Assembly: GCA_039024915.1 (NCBI GenBank)
Contig: JBCCPK010000004.1
Coordinates: 186,001 to 250,000 of the forward strand
Source: Pseudomonadota bacterium
GTDB taxonomy: Bacteria > Pseudomonadota > Alphaproteobacteria > Rhizobiales > MH13
Length of the DNA: 64,000 bases
Direction: 5' to 3'
Shown here: positions 8,718 through 16,670 of the stretch, in pieces
How the letters are laid out: every line of letters starts with the position of its first letter
How positions within the stretch are numbered: the first letter of the stretch is position 1
Made by a program: the position numbers and the translations under genes
Notes under the pieces: generated by a model
Databases searched by the model: none
Told to the model about the DNA's origin: nothing
Seen by the model: only the letters and a program-made list of their open reading frames with translations

Positions 8718-8735
8718 AAATACAATACTGTATTT
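8718..8735. promoter_or_regulatory. 18-bp palindrome AAATACA-ATAC-TGTATTT
   Basis: A perfect 7-bp inverted repeat with a 4-base spacer, 130 bases upstream of the haloperoxidase start, in the 330-base AT-rich gap (8589-8916) between that gene and the acidic protein gene. It looks like a dimeric repressor or activator site; the regulator is unknown. Confidence 0.45.
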
Positions 8736-8916
8736 TACGTTCACATCATATCCGATGTGCCCGTTGCGATACTTTTGCAATTGCACCCTGATGCCTCGTG
8801 GCGTGCACCGCTGGCTGCTTTGTTCTTTCACTGCGGTTCCACCACCAAACGGCGAGCTAGCATCGCCCGTCTAAGGAACGTGACAGGGCTTGCGTGCCTG
8901 GGTTTGTGGGTCGGGG

Positions 8917-9930
8917 TCAGCTAAACAGGTCATCGCCGGGGTTGGTCGGCTGGATGAGCGGATCGGCCAGCGTGTAGGGATCGTAGTCGCTGGGCAGCTC
9001 GGTTTCATTCTTCGTCTTGTCGGGATCGTGAAGCTTGAACGGGTCCGACAGGCCATTGGCGGTGTCGAGTGGGTCGCCGCTTTGGTCGTCTTCGCTCTCG
9101 CCAAAGGTCCGCATCAACGGGTTTGAACCATTCATCAACTCCCATAGCGCGTCCTCAACCTGTTGGCTGGTCATCTCCGGCTGGTCGTCCTCATAGGGGT
9201 TGTCGACCTTGGCCTTCTTCACGTCGAGCGGCCCGATGAGGACAATGTCCTTCAGAAGCCCCTGGTCGCGGTCCTCCTTGCCGACTGAGTAGATGTAGAA
9301 CGTCTTCGTGACTTTGGTGCTGTCCTGTGGGTCGGTGATGTCGATCTGCTCATAATCATACGGTTTGCCGCTTGCCTTGGCATCTCTTGCCTTCTGGGTC
9401 TCGATGAAGGTCGTTTTGGTATCGCTGTTTGTTTTCACGAACGTGCCATCGGGATAGGTGGTGCTGGTCTCCTTGCCGTCCTTGCTGACGGTGACGGTGC
9501 GCCCGTCGGGGTAGACGGTTGTTTTCGATCCATCGTCGTTGACTGTGGTCACAGGCTTCGGCGGGTTCTTGTTGCTGTTTGAAGTGCTGTTGCCGCCGCC
9601 GGTCGACACCATGGATCCATCAACGCCGGAAAGATCGGGCGCCGCATCGGGGTCTGCAGCACCGGGCAGGCGGCCGTTGATGACGTCATCGGGCGTCGAG
9701 CCTTGAGGCGTACCCAGACCTTTAAGCCCGGTCCCGAGATCGGGCATCTGACCACCGTCACCAAAGCTGCCAAACAGCTCCTGCATAAGCTCATCACCGG
9801 CAAGCCCCGCATTTTTGTCTGGCTGGTCAGGGGTCGTGGAGCCTTGCGGCACAGGCGTCAGAAGTCCCTGATCAATATCGGCTTCTGGGCGGTCGAAGTA
9901 AAAGTGGTCTTTGTCGAAACGGACGATCAC
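8917..9930 (-). CDS. acidic Asp/Gly/Thr-rich protein of unknown function
   Basis: No family recognised. The 337-residue protein is strongly acidic, rich in Asp, Gly, Pro and Thr, and without a signal peptide or membrane segment. Two imperfect repeats around residues 125-170 read TTVYPDGRTVTVSKDGKET and STTYPDGTFVKTNSD, resembling short beta-strand repeats (YPDG). A more ordered segment follows (about 185-230, KTFYIYSVGKEDRDQG), then a disordered acidic tail. It is the last gene of the leftward LysR-dddL-yunG series, after a 185-base gap. The composition is like secreted or surface proteins, but the export route is not evident. Confidence 0.7.
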   Translation of the reverse strand: MIVRFDKDHFYFDRPEADIDQGLLTPVPQGSTTPDQPDKNAGLAGDELMQELFGSFGDGGQMPDLGTGLKGLGTPQGSTPDDVINGRLPGAADPDAAPDLSGVDGSMVSTGGGNSTSNSNKNPPKPVTTVNDDGSKTTVYPDGRTVTVSKDGKETSTTYPDGTFVKTNSDTKTTFIETQKARDAKASGKPYDYEQIDITDPQDSTKVTKTFYIYSVGKEDRDQGLLKDIVLIGPLDVKKAKVDNPYEDDQPEMTSQQVEDALWELMNGSNPLMRTFGESEDDQSGDPLDTANGLSDPFKLHDPDKTKNETELPSDYDPYTLADPLIQPTNPGDDLFS

Positions 9931-10115
9931 GGCTGGCTCCTCACTTCATTTGGTGGGAGCGGGACAAACACCAAGAAAGGCCACAACCGATGTGGCCGAT
10001 GTCACAGTCTGTTCATTGTTTAGCCGAAGAAGTATGGGCCGCCTGTCCGCTTACGTTCACGGTCAGCGGATCGCTTGGTACGCCCTAGGTCGTCCCAACC
10101 AGCGCAGCTTTAGCG

Positions 10116-10487
10116 TTAGGATCGGATGTATCTTCTCACCGCCTCAGACAGAACGCTGTATTGCGAGGCATTGGTATCTGCGAACGCCTCGTCCCTATTG
10201 CTCAGCTCATCGTCATAGTGGATTGCGGCCGGGAACTGGCTTTCCGTGAAATCATAGCGCTCGCCATCGATCCGGTTGTAAAAATGCCAGCCGTCGGGAA
10301 TGCGCGTTTTGAGAATAGTGCCACCAAAATGGTCGTTTGCGACAAGCGCAGTCACTCCGCACTGCCCTAGCGCCGGATTGTCAGCGCTCCAGCGTGAGCT
10401 TGTATTGATGCTCCAGCCGTCCGACAGCGCATCACGAAACGTTGCGAGGTCGGTTGGACGAGGGCGGCGAACGGACATCAGGCTCAT
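10116..10487 (-). CDS. YunG-like small protein
   Basis: A 123-residue protein resembling the YunG family (unknown function). Conserved features are a GQCGVTALV segment (Cys about residue 43), DHFGGTILKTRI, WHFYNRIDG and DFTESQF. The arrangement of an invariant Cys, a His and an acidic residue is reminiscent of small thiol-hydrolase folds, which is inference only. Its start overlaps the stop of the DMSP lyase gene by 4 bases, so the two are translationally coupled. A truncated paralogue lies at 6369-6597. Confidence 0.75.
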   Translation of the reverse strand: MSLMSVRRPRPTDLATFRDALSDGWSINTSSRWSADNPALGQCGVTALVANDHFGGTILKTRIPDGWHFYNRIDGERYDFTESQFPAAIHYDDELSNRDEAFADTNASQYSVLSEAVRRYIRS

Positions 10488-11203
10488 TTCCGCGAGAAAA
10501 TCATCTTTTGTTGGGCCAGCTTGTCTTTTGGTCCGACCCAGGCATAGGCCATCAAGGCCGGCTCCTTGTGGGAAACCGTTATGCGGTGGCGCTGCCCGGG
10601 CGGGTTAAAGATCAGTGAGCCAGGGGCGTAAACGCCTTGATGGTTTTCCGATACAGCGCCTGAAAGGCAAATGTAGCTTTCCGTTATGCCGTCATGGGCA
10701 TGGGCGGGATAGGTGCAGTTGGGTGCAAACAAAACAAGCCCGAGGATCACCTCTTCCGAGAGGACTGGCCCCGCTGGGCCGCACAGTTCAGCGTAAGCGT
10801 ATCGGTCCTTGAGGCCGCGCGGGACCTTCTCATAGCCGTACTGCCAGTCGATTCCGCCGACGATCGCCTCAACCGATCGCAGCAAGTTGACATGTCGCTC
10901 ACCCATTCCTTCATCAATCGCACGCCGCAAGTGTCCCACGACCGGCTTGGTGATGCCGCGGCCTGGTTTGAGCGTGGCGTTCGCCCCCATGACACGACTG
11001 ATCGCCTCGCGGACCGCGCGTTGGTGGGCGCGGATCTGGTTGCTGCCGCCCGACGAAAGGTAACGGTATATCTCGTAGAACTCCCGCAGGAGGTAAATCC
11101 AGTTTGGATCGTCGCTCAGGCGCCAGCTCGACTCAGGTTGAGGCTGGGCGACCGCATCTGGGTAATCGGGTGTCTCGAGCATGACATGGCACTCCGGCAT
11201 CAT
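10484..11203 (-). CDS. dddL: dimethylsulfoniopropionate lyase, cupin type (DddL/DddQ family)
   Basis: Cleaves DMSP to dimethyl sulfide and acrylate. The C-terminal cupin holds the metal-binding signature PAHAHDGITESY (His168, His170, Glu175, Tyr177) and the second motif APGSLIFNPPGQRHRIT (His206). It also has the family block SGAVSEN. The helical N-terminal half (WIYLLREFYEIYRY...) and the total of 239 residues fit DddL better than the shorter DddQ. The start at 11203 has GGAGACCG in front; the first of two tandem ATGs is used. It lies between a LysR regulator and a YunG-like gene on the same strand, suggesting DMSP-responsive control. DddL versus DddQ is a judgement from length and remembered sequence. 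Confidence 0.82.
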   Translation of the reverse strand: MMPECHVMLETPDYPDAVAQPQPESSWRLSDDPNWIYLLREFYEIYRYLSSGGSNQIRAHQRAVREAISRVMGANATLKPGRGITKPVVGHLRRAIDEGMGERHVNLLRSVEAIVGGIDWQYGYEKVPRGLKDRYAYAELCGPAGPVLSEEVILGLVLFAPNCTYPAHAHDGITESYICLSGAVSENHQGVYAPGSLIFNPPGQRHRITVSHKEPALMAYAWVGPKDKLAQQKMIFSRK

Positions 11204-11283
11204 CGGTCTCCGGAGATAGGCCGCAGGCACCTATCGGACCAGAGCTAAATTCGGCAAGCGTTCTGAATTTCTTCCAAAAGTTG

Positions 11284-12156
11284 CTAATCACTTCTCAGCG
11301 GCTTCTGACCGGTCAGCAGCGCACGATTGTCCTGATACAAGGTGACAACGCGCTCGATCACCTGGCGTATATGGGCGAGGTGTCGATCATCGGCATGCAT
11401 CACCAGGTGCTGCTCTTCGCGTAACTCGTCAATGATCGGACCCGCGCGCGAAAGCCCAGGATCGCTGTCGCCAATGAAGCAGGGCATGACACCGATGCCT
11501 GCTCCTGCCCGCACCAATTGGTAGATTGTTGCCACCGAGTTGGCGACCACACGGATCGGGTGTCCTTGTTCGTGGACCCACCTTGCCGCGGCATAGCGCG
11601 CCATCGCTGGGTCCATGGCGACCCATTCAAGGAGCTCGGGTTGCCCGGCACTCCAGCTCCGGTAGGGAGCAAAGCGGATATCGGACAGTTTTCGGCTTGC
11701 CAGATTTCCCGCCTGTGCAGATCGACTACGAATACCCAGTTCAACCTCCCTATGGCCGATATCGAGAACTTGTTCGGTCGTCACAAAACTGAGCTTGAAG
11801 GGGTCCTCCGGCTGGTTCAACCGCGCAAAGCGGTCGGCGAGGAACAGTGCTGTTCCCGTTCCAGCCGACAACCGCACCGCCGGCTTGTCCGCGCCCGCCA
11901 AAAGATGCTGCAGCAGCGGTTGAGCGGCTGTATGCATCGCACGAACCTTGGCAAACACCGTTTCGCCCTCGCGGGTGAGTGAGTAGCCGGTTTGCGTGCG
12001 TTCAAATAACGTTCGCCCGCACGCCTGTTCAAGTGCCACCATTCGCCGGCCAACGGTCGCCGGGCTGAGGCCGAGACGCCTTGCTGCCCCTGATAGCCCG
12101 CCAGTCTCGGCGACTTGGAAAAACAGTCGCAGATCATCCCAGTTCACATTTTTCAT
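11284..12156 (-). CDS. LysR-family transcriptional regulator
   Basis: 290 residues. The N-terminal winged helix-turn-helix (WDDLRLFFQVAETGGLSGAARRLGLSPATVGRRM, residues 5-40) is followed by a shortened LysR substrate-binding domain (RLSAGTG... through AGAGIGVMPCFIGD). It is 80 bases upstream of the DMSP lyase gene on the same strand and divergent from the amidohydrolase side, so either or both may be targets. The gap on its 5' side holds an 18-bp palindrome. Confidence 0.9.
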   Translation of the reverse strand: MKNVNWDDLRLFFQVAETGGLSGAARRLGLSPATVGRRMVALEQACGRTLFERTQTGYSLTREGETVFAKVRAMHTAAQPLLQHLLAGADKPAVRLSAGTGTALFLADRFARLNQPEDPFKLSFVTTEQVLDIGHREVELGIRSRSAQAGNLASRKLSDIRFAPYRSWSAGQPELLEWVAMDPAMARYAAARWVHEQGHPIRVVANSVATIYQLVRAGAGIGVMPCFIGDSDPGLSRAGPIIDELREEQHLVMHADDRHLAHIRQVIERVVTLYQDNRALLTGQKPLRSD

Positions 12157-12213
12157 ATTTGAAAAACTTGGTTAGGTTCCGTCCGTAGATTTGCGTCAAA
12201 TAGCCTTTTACCT

Positions 12214-12231
12214 TTTCGTTTTCAAACGAAA
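12214..12231. promoter_or_regulatory. 18-bp palindrome TTTCGTTT-TC-AAACGAAA
   Basis: A perfect 8-bp inverted repeat directly before the ribosome site of the short rightward frame at 12243 and 60 bases from the LysR start. It could be an operator (position suits the LysR regulator) or an RNA hairpin covering the leader. Confidence 0.45.
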
Positions 12232-12242
12232 GAGGTGAGATC

Positions 12243-12437
12243 ATGATGCCGATCATTCCCCCGCTGAAACCTGAGACACTCGATGAAGAGGCGTTCTACG
12301 AACTTGGTCAGACCGTGCCGCGCGTGCCTAAATTCCTGATGCAAATGTGGCGACTGTTGACCGAGCGGTCGCCGTCTGTCGGGCGCATGGCGGAGCGTCA
12401 TGACTACCAATCTGGCAGGCCGTGCGTGCCGCATTGA
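12243..12437 (+). pseudogene. short 64-codon frame, possible remnant of a decarboxylase-like gene
   Basis: A good ribosome site (GAGGTGAG) precedes ATG at 12243. The first 40 residues (IPPLKPETLDEEAFYELGQ...VPKFLMQMWR) look like the N-terminus of a carboxymuconolactone decarboxylase/alkylhydroperoxidase-like protein, often found next to LysR genes. The frame then degenerates and stops after 64 codons, with no continuation in other frames. It is best read as a truncated gene, though a genuine small protein is possible. Family assignment is weak. Confidence 0.4.
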
Positions 12438-12489
12438 TGTTACCACGAGGCGGGGTATGGTGGCGTGGAGTTTGCCATTGGAGATCCCT

Positions 12490-13656
12490 ATGCCTGTCAA
12501 CAACCGTATTGCCGACCGCTTGGGGTCCATTGCAGGTTGGCGACGGGAGCTGCACCAAAACCCCGAAATCATGTACGACTTGCCGCAGACCATGGCCTAC
12601 GTCGCAGACAAGTTGCGCCAGTTTGGATGTGATGAAGTCGTTGAGGGGTTGGGGCAGACGGGCGTGGTCGGCGTTATCGGCGGGCAAAAGGGAAACGGAC
12701 CGACGCTTGGTTTGCGTTCGGATATGGATGCGCTGCCCATCCTGGAGGAAACCGGTCTCCCTCATGCTTCCCAGACCGATGGGAAGATGCACGCTTGTGG
12801 GCATGACGGACACATGGCCATGTTGCTGGGCGCTGCCGAACATCTGTGTGAGACACGGGGCTTTGCCGGCACGGTTGTCGTTATCTTTCAGCCCGCTGAG
12901 GAAGGCGGGGCAGGGGCTAAGGCGATGATGGATGATGGTCTGTTTGAGCGCTTTGGGATCGAAGAGGTGTATGGCATGCACAACATGCCTGGCATCCCGG
13001 TGGGCAACTTTGCTGTTCGCGCCGGCCCGCTCATGGCGGCTACGGATATCTTTTCCCTGACCGTCACGGGCAAGGGTGGACATGCCGCGCGCCCGCATAC
13101 GGGGATCGATCCGATCGTTGCATGCGCGCAAATCGTGACAGGTTTGCAAACCATCGCTTCGCGTAACGCCGACCCGCTGGAAAGCATCGTGGTCTCCGTA
13201 ACAACGATCCACGCCGGGAAGGCTGATAATGTCATTGCCGAGCGCGCAACGATGACCGGTACAGTGCGCACACTTATTCCTGAAATGCGCGATCTGGCCG
13301 AGCGCCGCATTGGTGAGATTGCTAGTGGGATCGCCGAAGCCATGGGCGCGCGCGCCGAGCTGTCCTACGAGCGTAATTACCCGGTTGTCGTGAACCATGA
13401 GGCCGAGACCGATTTTGTTGCGTCTGTCGCGGAGCGCGTGGTGGGCAAACACAAGGTCAATCGTGATACGCCGCCCATGATGGGGGGCGAAGACTTCGCC
13501 TTTATGTTGGAAGAGCTGCCGGGTGCATTCATTTTCACCGGTAATGGCGAAGACAGTGCGAACCTGCATTCGGCGTTTTATGATTTCAATGACAACGTCA
13601 TACCCGTCGGTGCGAGCTACTGGGTTGAACTTGTTGAAAGTCGCCTTGCAGGCTGA
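12490..13656 (+). CDS. M20-family amidohydrolase (HipO/AmaB-like)
   Basis: Metal-dependent amidohydrolase of peptidase family M20D (hippurate hydrolase/N-acyl amino acid deacylase type). It has the metal and catalytic motifs RSDMDALPI, MHACGHDGHMA, FQPAEEGGAGA and GMHNMPG. The dimerisation domain begins at GKGGHAARPHTGIDP, and the C-terminal ligand motif is MGGEDFAFM. It has 388 residues, standard length. ATG at 12490 is chosen because GGAG lies six bases upstream; the open frame back to 12400 has no ribosome site and no family similarity. It is not obviously an allantoate amidohydrolase (AllC); the acyl substrate cannot be predicted. Confidence 0.88.
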   Translation: MPVNNRIADRLGSIAGWRRELHQNPEIMYDLPQTMAYVADKLRQFGCDEVVEGLGQTGVVGVIGGQKGNGPTLGLRSDMDALPILEETGLPHASQTDGKMHACGHDGHMAMLLGAAEHLCETRGFAGTVVVIFQPAEEGGAGAKAMMDDGLFERFGIEEVYGMHNMPGIPVGNFAVRAGPLMAATDIFSLTVTGKGGHAARPHTGIDPIVACAQIVTGLQTIASRNADPLESIVVSVTTIHAGKADNVIAERATMTGTVRTLIPEMRDLAERRIGEIASGIAEAMGARAELSYERNYPVVVNHEAETDFVASVAERVVGKHKVNRDTPPMMGGEDFAFMLEELPGAFIFTGNGEDSANLHSAFYDFNDNVIPVGASYWVELVESRLAG

Positions 13657-13763
13657 AAAGCGGTTTGGCTCGCAGGAGCCTTGCAGGCGGTGTTTCGTCC
13701 AAGAAGTACCGTTGGCGAAAGGGCGATGATGACGTGCTGGTGTATCATCGCTAGACAGCGGCG

Positions 13764-14531
13764 ATGGACCTGCTGATCCCTTATCTGCCTGAAGGCCTTC
13801 CTATCGTTTCCGCTGGCATCCTTGTCGTCGCGGCCTTTTTCACCTCTGCGATGACGGCGGCGTTCGGGATCGGTGGTGGGGTGGCCCTTTTGGCACTGAT
13901 GGCCAATATCGTGCCAGTGGCGGTCCTCATTCCGGTCCATGGCGTCATTCAGCTTGGTTCCAACGCTGGGCGAGCGCTGGTGTTGCGTCAGCACATTGTG
14001 TGGCCGCTGCTCGCTTATTTCGCGATCGGTGCCCTTGTTGGCGCACTTATTGGCGGCCAACTGGTGGTCGCGTTGCCCGATAATCTTTTGAGGGTTTGCG
14101 TTGGGCTATTTGTCCTGCTCTCAATTTGGGGGCCAAAGCCCAAGGCGGCTTCTGGGGGGCCGTTTGCTCTCACGATTGCTGGCGGCTTTGCTACGTTCCT
14201 GACAATGTTTGTCGGGGCGACAGGTCCATTTGTGGCGGCCGTCCTTGCGCCACGCCTCGACGATCGGCGTCTATACACCGGGACGCACGCCGCCGCGATG
14301 GTCATGCAGCACGGGCTGAAAGTGGTTGTATTTGGTTACCTCGGGTTCGCGTTCGGCGCATGGGTACCGCTTATGGTTGCGATGATTGCAGCTGGTTTTC
14401 TCGGCACGCTGGCTGGAACACGGCTCCTACACGCCTTGCCTGAAACTCTCTTCCGGACTGTGTTCAAGTGGGTGCTGACAGCGCTTGCGATACAGTTGAT
14501 TGCTTCAGCTGGCTGGAACTGGTTGCGTTAA
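13764..14531 (+). CDS. TauE/SafE-family membrane permease
   Basis: Eight-helix permease of the TauE/SafE (sulfite/organosulfonate exporter) family, 255 residues. Hydrophobic segments cover nearly the whole length, with the family's first half AAFGIGGGVALLALMA and second-half repeat FVGATGPFVAAVLAP. No sulfur-metabolism gene lies beside it, so the exported anion is unknown. It is possibly linked to the amidohydrolase upstream (107-base gap). No strong ribosome site is visible at this start. Confidence 0.85.
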   Translation: MDLLIPYLPEGLPIVSAGILVVAAFFTSAMTAAFGIGGGVALLALMANIVPVAVLIPVHGVIQLGSNAGRALVLRQHIVWPLLAYFAIGALVGALIGGQLVVALPDNLLRVCVGLFVLLSIWGPKPKAASGGPFALTIAGGFATFLTMFVGATGPFVAAVLAPRLDDRRLYTGTHAAAMVMQHGLKVVVFGYLGFAFGAWVPLMVAMIAAGFLGTLAGTRLLHALPETLFRTVFKWVLTALAIQLIASAGWNWLR

Positions 14532-14540
14532 GCGCAATTA

Positions 14541-14574
14541 CGTGCGGGGACCGCCTTGCGGCGACCCCGACACG
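14541..14574 (+). terminator. long interrupted hairpin between convergent genes
   Basis: CGTG, GGGG and CCGC on the left pair with GCGG, CCCC and CACG on the right across small bulges and a CTT loop. It sits 10 bases after the TauE/SafE stop and upstream of the convergent small gene's stop. No T-run, so a terminator role is only likely, not shown. Confidence 0.35.
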
Positions 14575-14603
14575 TTGTGTGCATGTGCGGTTCGTTAATT
14601 GGT

Positions 14604-14846
14604 TTAGTTGGATAACGGCTCCGTCGGCTGCACCTTTTTTGGCTGCCCACGGTAACTGTTATTGGGCAGTGGTGCATCTCGTAAGGCGGCATTGTTGGGC
14701 GAAAACAGTGCGCCGGAGATGAACGTGGATGCGGTTGCCCCGCTCGTGAACGCTGTTTGCGTTGGATTGACCGACGCGTTTGCGGGGACTGAGAGCGCTG
14801 GGGAAAGTGAGGCCAAAACCGCTACAGTGATCAGAGAAGTCTTCAT
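14604..14846 (-). CDS. small secreted protein, unknown function
   Basis: An 80-residue protein with a clear Sec signal (MKTSLITVAVLASLSPALS, cleavage near ANA). The mature part has about 55 residues rich in Ser, Thr, Asn and Pro and ends QPKKVQPTEPLSN. There are no cysteines and no recognised domain. A strong ribosome site (AGGAGA) precedes the start. It is the second gene after a hairpin that follows a similar small secreted protein, so the two are probably co-transcribed. Confidence 0.65.
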   Translation of the reverse strand: MKTSLITVAVLASLSPALSVPANASVNPTQTAFTSGATASTFISGALFSPNNAALRDAPLPNNSYRGQPKKVQPTEPLSN

Positions 14847-14873
14847 GGCCGATCTCCTGCCTTTCAGGGAACA

Positions 14874-14911
14874 GGCTCGGCGAGCGCAAGGAGGAAAACA
14901 CTCGCCGAGCC
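14874..14911 (-). terminator. 11-bp perfect hairpin between two small secreted protein genes
   Basis: GGCTCGGCGAG (14874-14884) pairs perfectly with CTCGCCGAGCC (14901-14911) across a 16-base loop. It begins 8 bases after the stop of the 14920 gene and precedes the ribosome site of the 14846 gene. No T-run follows. It is probably an mRNA stabiliser or processing element rather than a full terminator. Confidence 0.5.
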
Positions 14912-14919
14912 AGTTGGTG

Positions 14920-15183
14920 TTAGCCGATCACACGGACCGAACGAATGAGCTTGTCATCGTCATTGATGTTCACGCGAACCGTGTCGCCAATCTGGGCGTT
15001 GGGCAGCGAGAACAGGCCTTGGCTGTCATCAAGCATGTGGCCCGTTGAGAGCGTCACGCCGCTGCCATCGACAGAGACGACCGATGCGTCAAAAGAGAAA
15101 TTGTTGGTTGCCGAAGCAAAAGCCGGAGAAGCGGCACCAAAAGCGAGAGCAACTGCAGTTGCGGTCAAAGCGAGAGTTTTCAT
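14920..15183 (-). CDS. small secreted protein, unknown function
   Basis: An 87-residue protein with a typical signal peptide (MKTLALTATAVALAFGAASPAFA). The mature region of about 63 residues alternates hydrophobic and polar residues (SFDASVVSVDGSGVTLSTGH, IGDTVRVNINDDDK), suggesting a small OB- or beta-barrel-like fold. AAGGACT precedes the start. It is first in a two-gene unit with the 14604 gene. Function unknown. Confidence 0.7.
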   Translation of the reverse strand: MKTLALTATAVALAFGAASPAFASATNNFSFDASVVSVDGSGVTLSTGHMLDDSQGLFSLPNAQIGDTVRVNINDDDKLIRSVRVIG

Positions 15184-15606
15184 TGTTTTAGTCCTTTATG
15201 GTTTTGATGAAGAAAGTAACTTTCTTCTGTTTGGTTGATCGAGCGTTTGTTGCTCGTTCGATGAATTTGAAATTATCGTTTGCTGGAAAATACGCAATCC
15301 ACGGAACCGTAACGTCGCGTCACGCGGTTGTGAGGGATTTGCGAGAGGCCGGTGAACGTCACCGCTGATCATGCTGCTGGATACGAACAGACACCCGGAA
15401 TCGCAGACGCCTTTCGCCCACACGGTTCCTCACGAGGCGATCGCTTAGGTTCGCTTTTTGCGGCTAAAAGAAATTGCAAAAGCCGCAGCGCGAGCCGCTG
15501 AAGGCGCTCATAGCGGGGCCTGAAGTCGCGTGCGCGTGATCAAAAAACGCAAAATTTGCGCTTTCTTGGTTAGGTCGGTCAGGTAATTCATCCACTTTTT
15601 GCCGCT
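15184..15606. other. intergenic region between urease genes and small secreted genes
   Basis: About 420 bases hold the promoter side of the small secreted gene pair (15184 upward, leftward transcription) and, at 15542-15561, the likely end of the urease transcript. A 75-codon leftward frame at 15196-15423 has no ribosome site or recognisable features and is not called. Confidence 0.4.
15542..15561 (-). terminator. terminator after ureG
   Basis: On the minus strand CGCAA-ATT-TTGCG is followed by TTTTTT, about 45 bases downstream of the ureG stop. The stem is short, but the T-run and position fit the end of the urease operon. Confidence 0.55.
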
Positions 15607-16230
15607 TCAGGCAGCACGCAGTCCGCCAACGTCCAACAGAAACGATATGATTGGCTCGACGCCCTTGCCCGCGCGCAGGTCGGTGAAAACGTGGGCACGT
15701 CCCGCCCGCGCAGCAGTGGCATCCGCACGCATACGGTCAAGGTCAGCTCCAACATGAGGCGCCAGATCGGCCTTATTGATGATCAGTATATCCGAGCGTG
15801 TGATGGCGGGGCCACCTTTCCTAGGGATGTCTTCGCCCTGGCAGACGGAAATGACGTACAGGCTGAGATCTGCGAGGTCCGGCGAGAAAGTCGCGGCGAG
15901 GTTGTCGCCACCTGACTCGATGAAGACAATGTCGAGATCGGGATGGCGCGTGCACAAGCGATCAATTGCGCGCAAGTTTATCGATGCGTCTTCGCGGATC
16001 GCCGTGTGCGGGCAGCCGCCGGTCTCCACACCCATAATGCGATCTGAGGTGAGAGCTTGCATCCGCACCAGCGCTTCAGCGTCTTCCTTGGTGTAAATGT
16101 CGTTGGTAACAACGCCGACGGAGTAGCGATCGCGCAGTGCGCCGCAAAGAGCTGCTGTGAGGGTCGTCTTACCCGAGCCGACAGGGCCGCCTATTCCGAC
16201 ACGAAGGGGACCGTTCATCAGCTGTGCCAC
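15607..16230 (-). CDS. ureG: urease accessory GTPase UreG
   Basis: GTPase that drives nickel insertion into urease as part of the UreDFG complex. Walker [11 protein letters not shown] lies at residues 13-22, and the metal motif CPH is seen in [34 protein letters not shown] and the guanine motif NKAD ([12 protein letters not shown]) follow. At 207 residues it has normal length, without the His-rich N-terminal tail seen in some UreG proteins; that tail is on UreE here. The start overlaps the end of the membrane protein gene. Last gene of the operon. Confidence 0.97.
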   Translation of the reverse strand: MAQLMNGPLRVGIGGPVGSGKTTLTAALCGALRDRYSVGVVTNDIYTKEDAEALVRMQALTSDRIMGVETGGCPHTAIREDASINLRAIDRLCTRHPDLDIVFIESGGDNLAATFSPDLADLSLYVISVCQGEDIPRKGGPAITRSDILIINKADLAPHVGADLDRMRADATAARAGRAHVFTDLRAGKGVEPIISFLLDVGGLRAA

Positions 16231-16670
16231 GCCTCACCTGGGCCAGCCACCAACAGCGTAAACAGCCCAACGCCAATGGCGGTTATCAGCGGCGAATAAA
16301 GCCGTGCATTGAGCCGGGCGAAAGGTTGTTGCGCGTGTCTATTGGTGACCGCCGGCAGGTAACCTGCCACCCCACGGCCAAGGAAGACCAAGGTAAGCAC
16401 CACCATCCCAAGGCCGACAAACCAATCGGGTAAGGGCAGAGCCAGAGGACCAACCCAGACGAGGGGCCATAGAGCGGCTAGCGCGATCAGGCCTGAGACC
16501 ACCGCCGTTAGTGACTGGTCCGGCATCGCGTCAACACCATTCTGACCGAACACCGTGTGGCTCAGGGAAGTCTCGTCCGTGCCCGGCCATTTTCCGCCCA
16601 GCGCCCAATGCAAGTGTAACAGAGCAATGGCCATGAGCAGCAGTGCAATGACGTTCGCCAAGGCAATCAT
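16218..16670 (-). CDS. DUF3995-type four-helix membrane protein
   Basis: A 150-residue integral membrane protein with four hydrophobic segments, beginning with the DUF3995-like [13 protein letters not shown]. Function unknown. It lies inside the urease operon between ureF and ureG, overlapping both (4 and 13 bases), a recurrent but unexplained association. It contains two His close to the first helix but no clear metal site. It could assist nickel or urea handling; that is inference from position only. Confidence 0.8.
   Translation of the reverse strand: MIALANVIALLLMAIALLHLHWALGGKWPGTDETSLSHTVFGQNGVDAMPDQSLTAVVSGLIALAALWPLVWVGPLALPLPDWFVGLGMVVLTLVFLGRGVAGYLPAVTNRHAQQPFARLNARLYSPLITAIGVGLFTLLVAGPGEAWHS

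Noticed and set aside
12490-13656. M20 protein as the missing allantoate amidohydrolase
   Set aside because: Motifs fit the HipO/M20D group and its neighbours are unrelated to purine breakdown, so the assignment was not made.
15196-15423. 75-codon leftward frame upstream of the small secreted protein
   Set aside because: Lies in the promoter region, no coding features or ribosome site.
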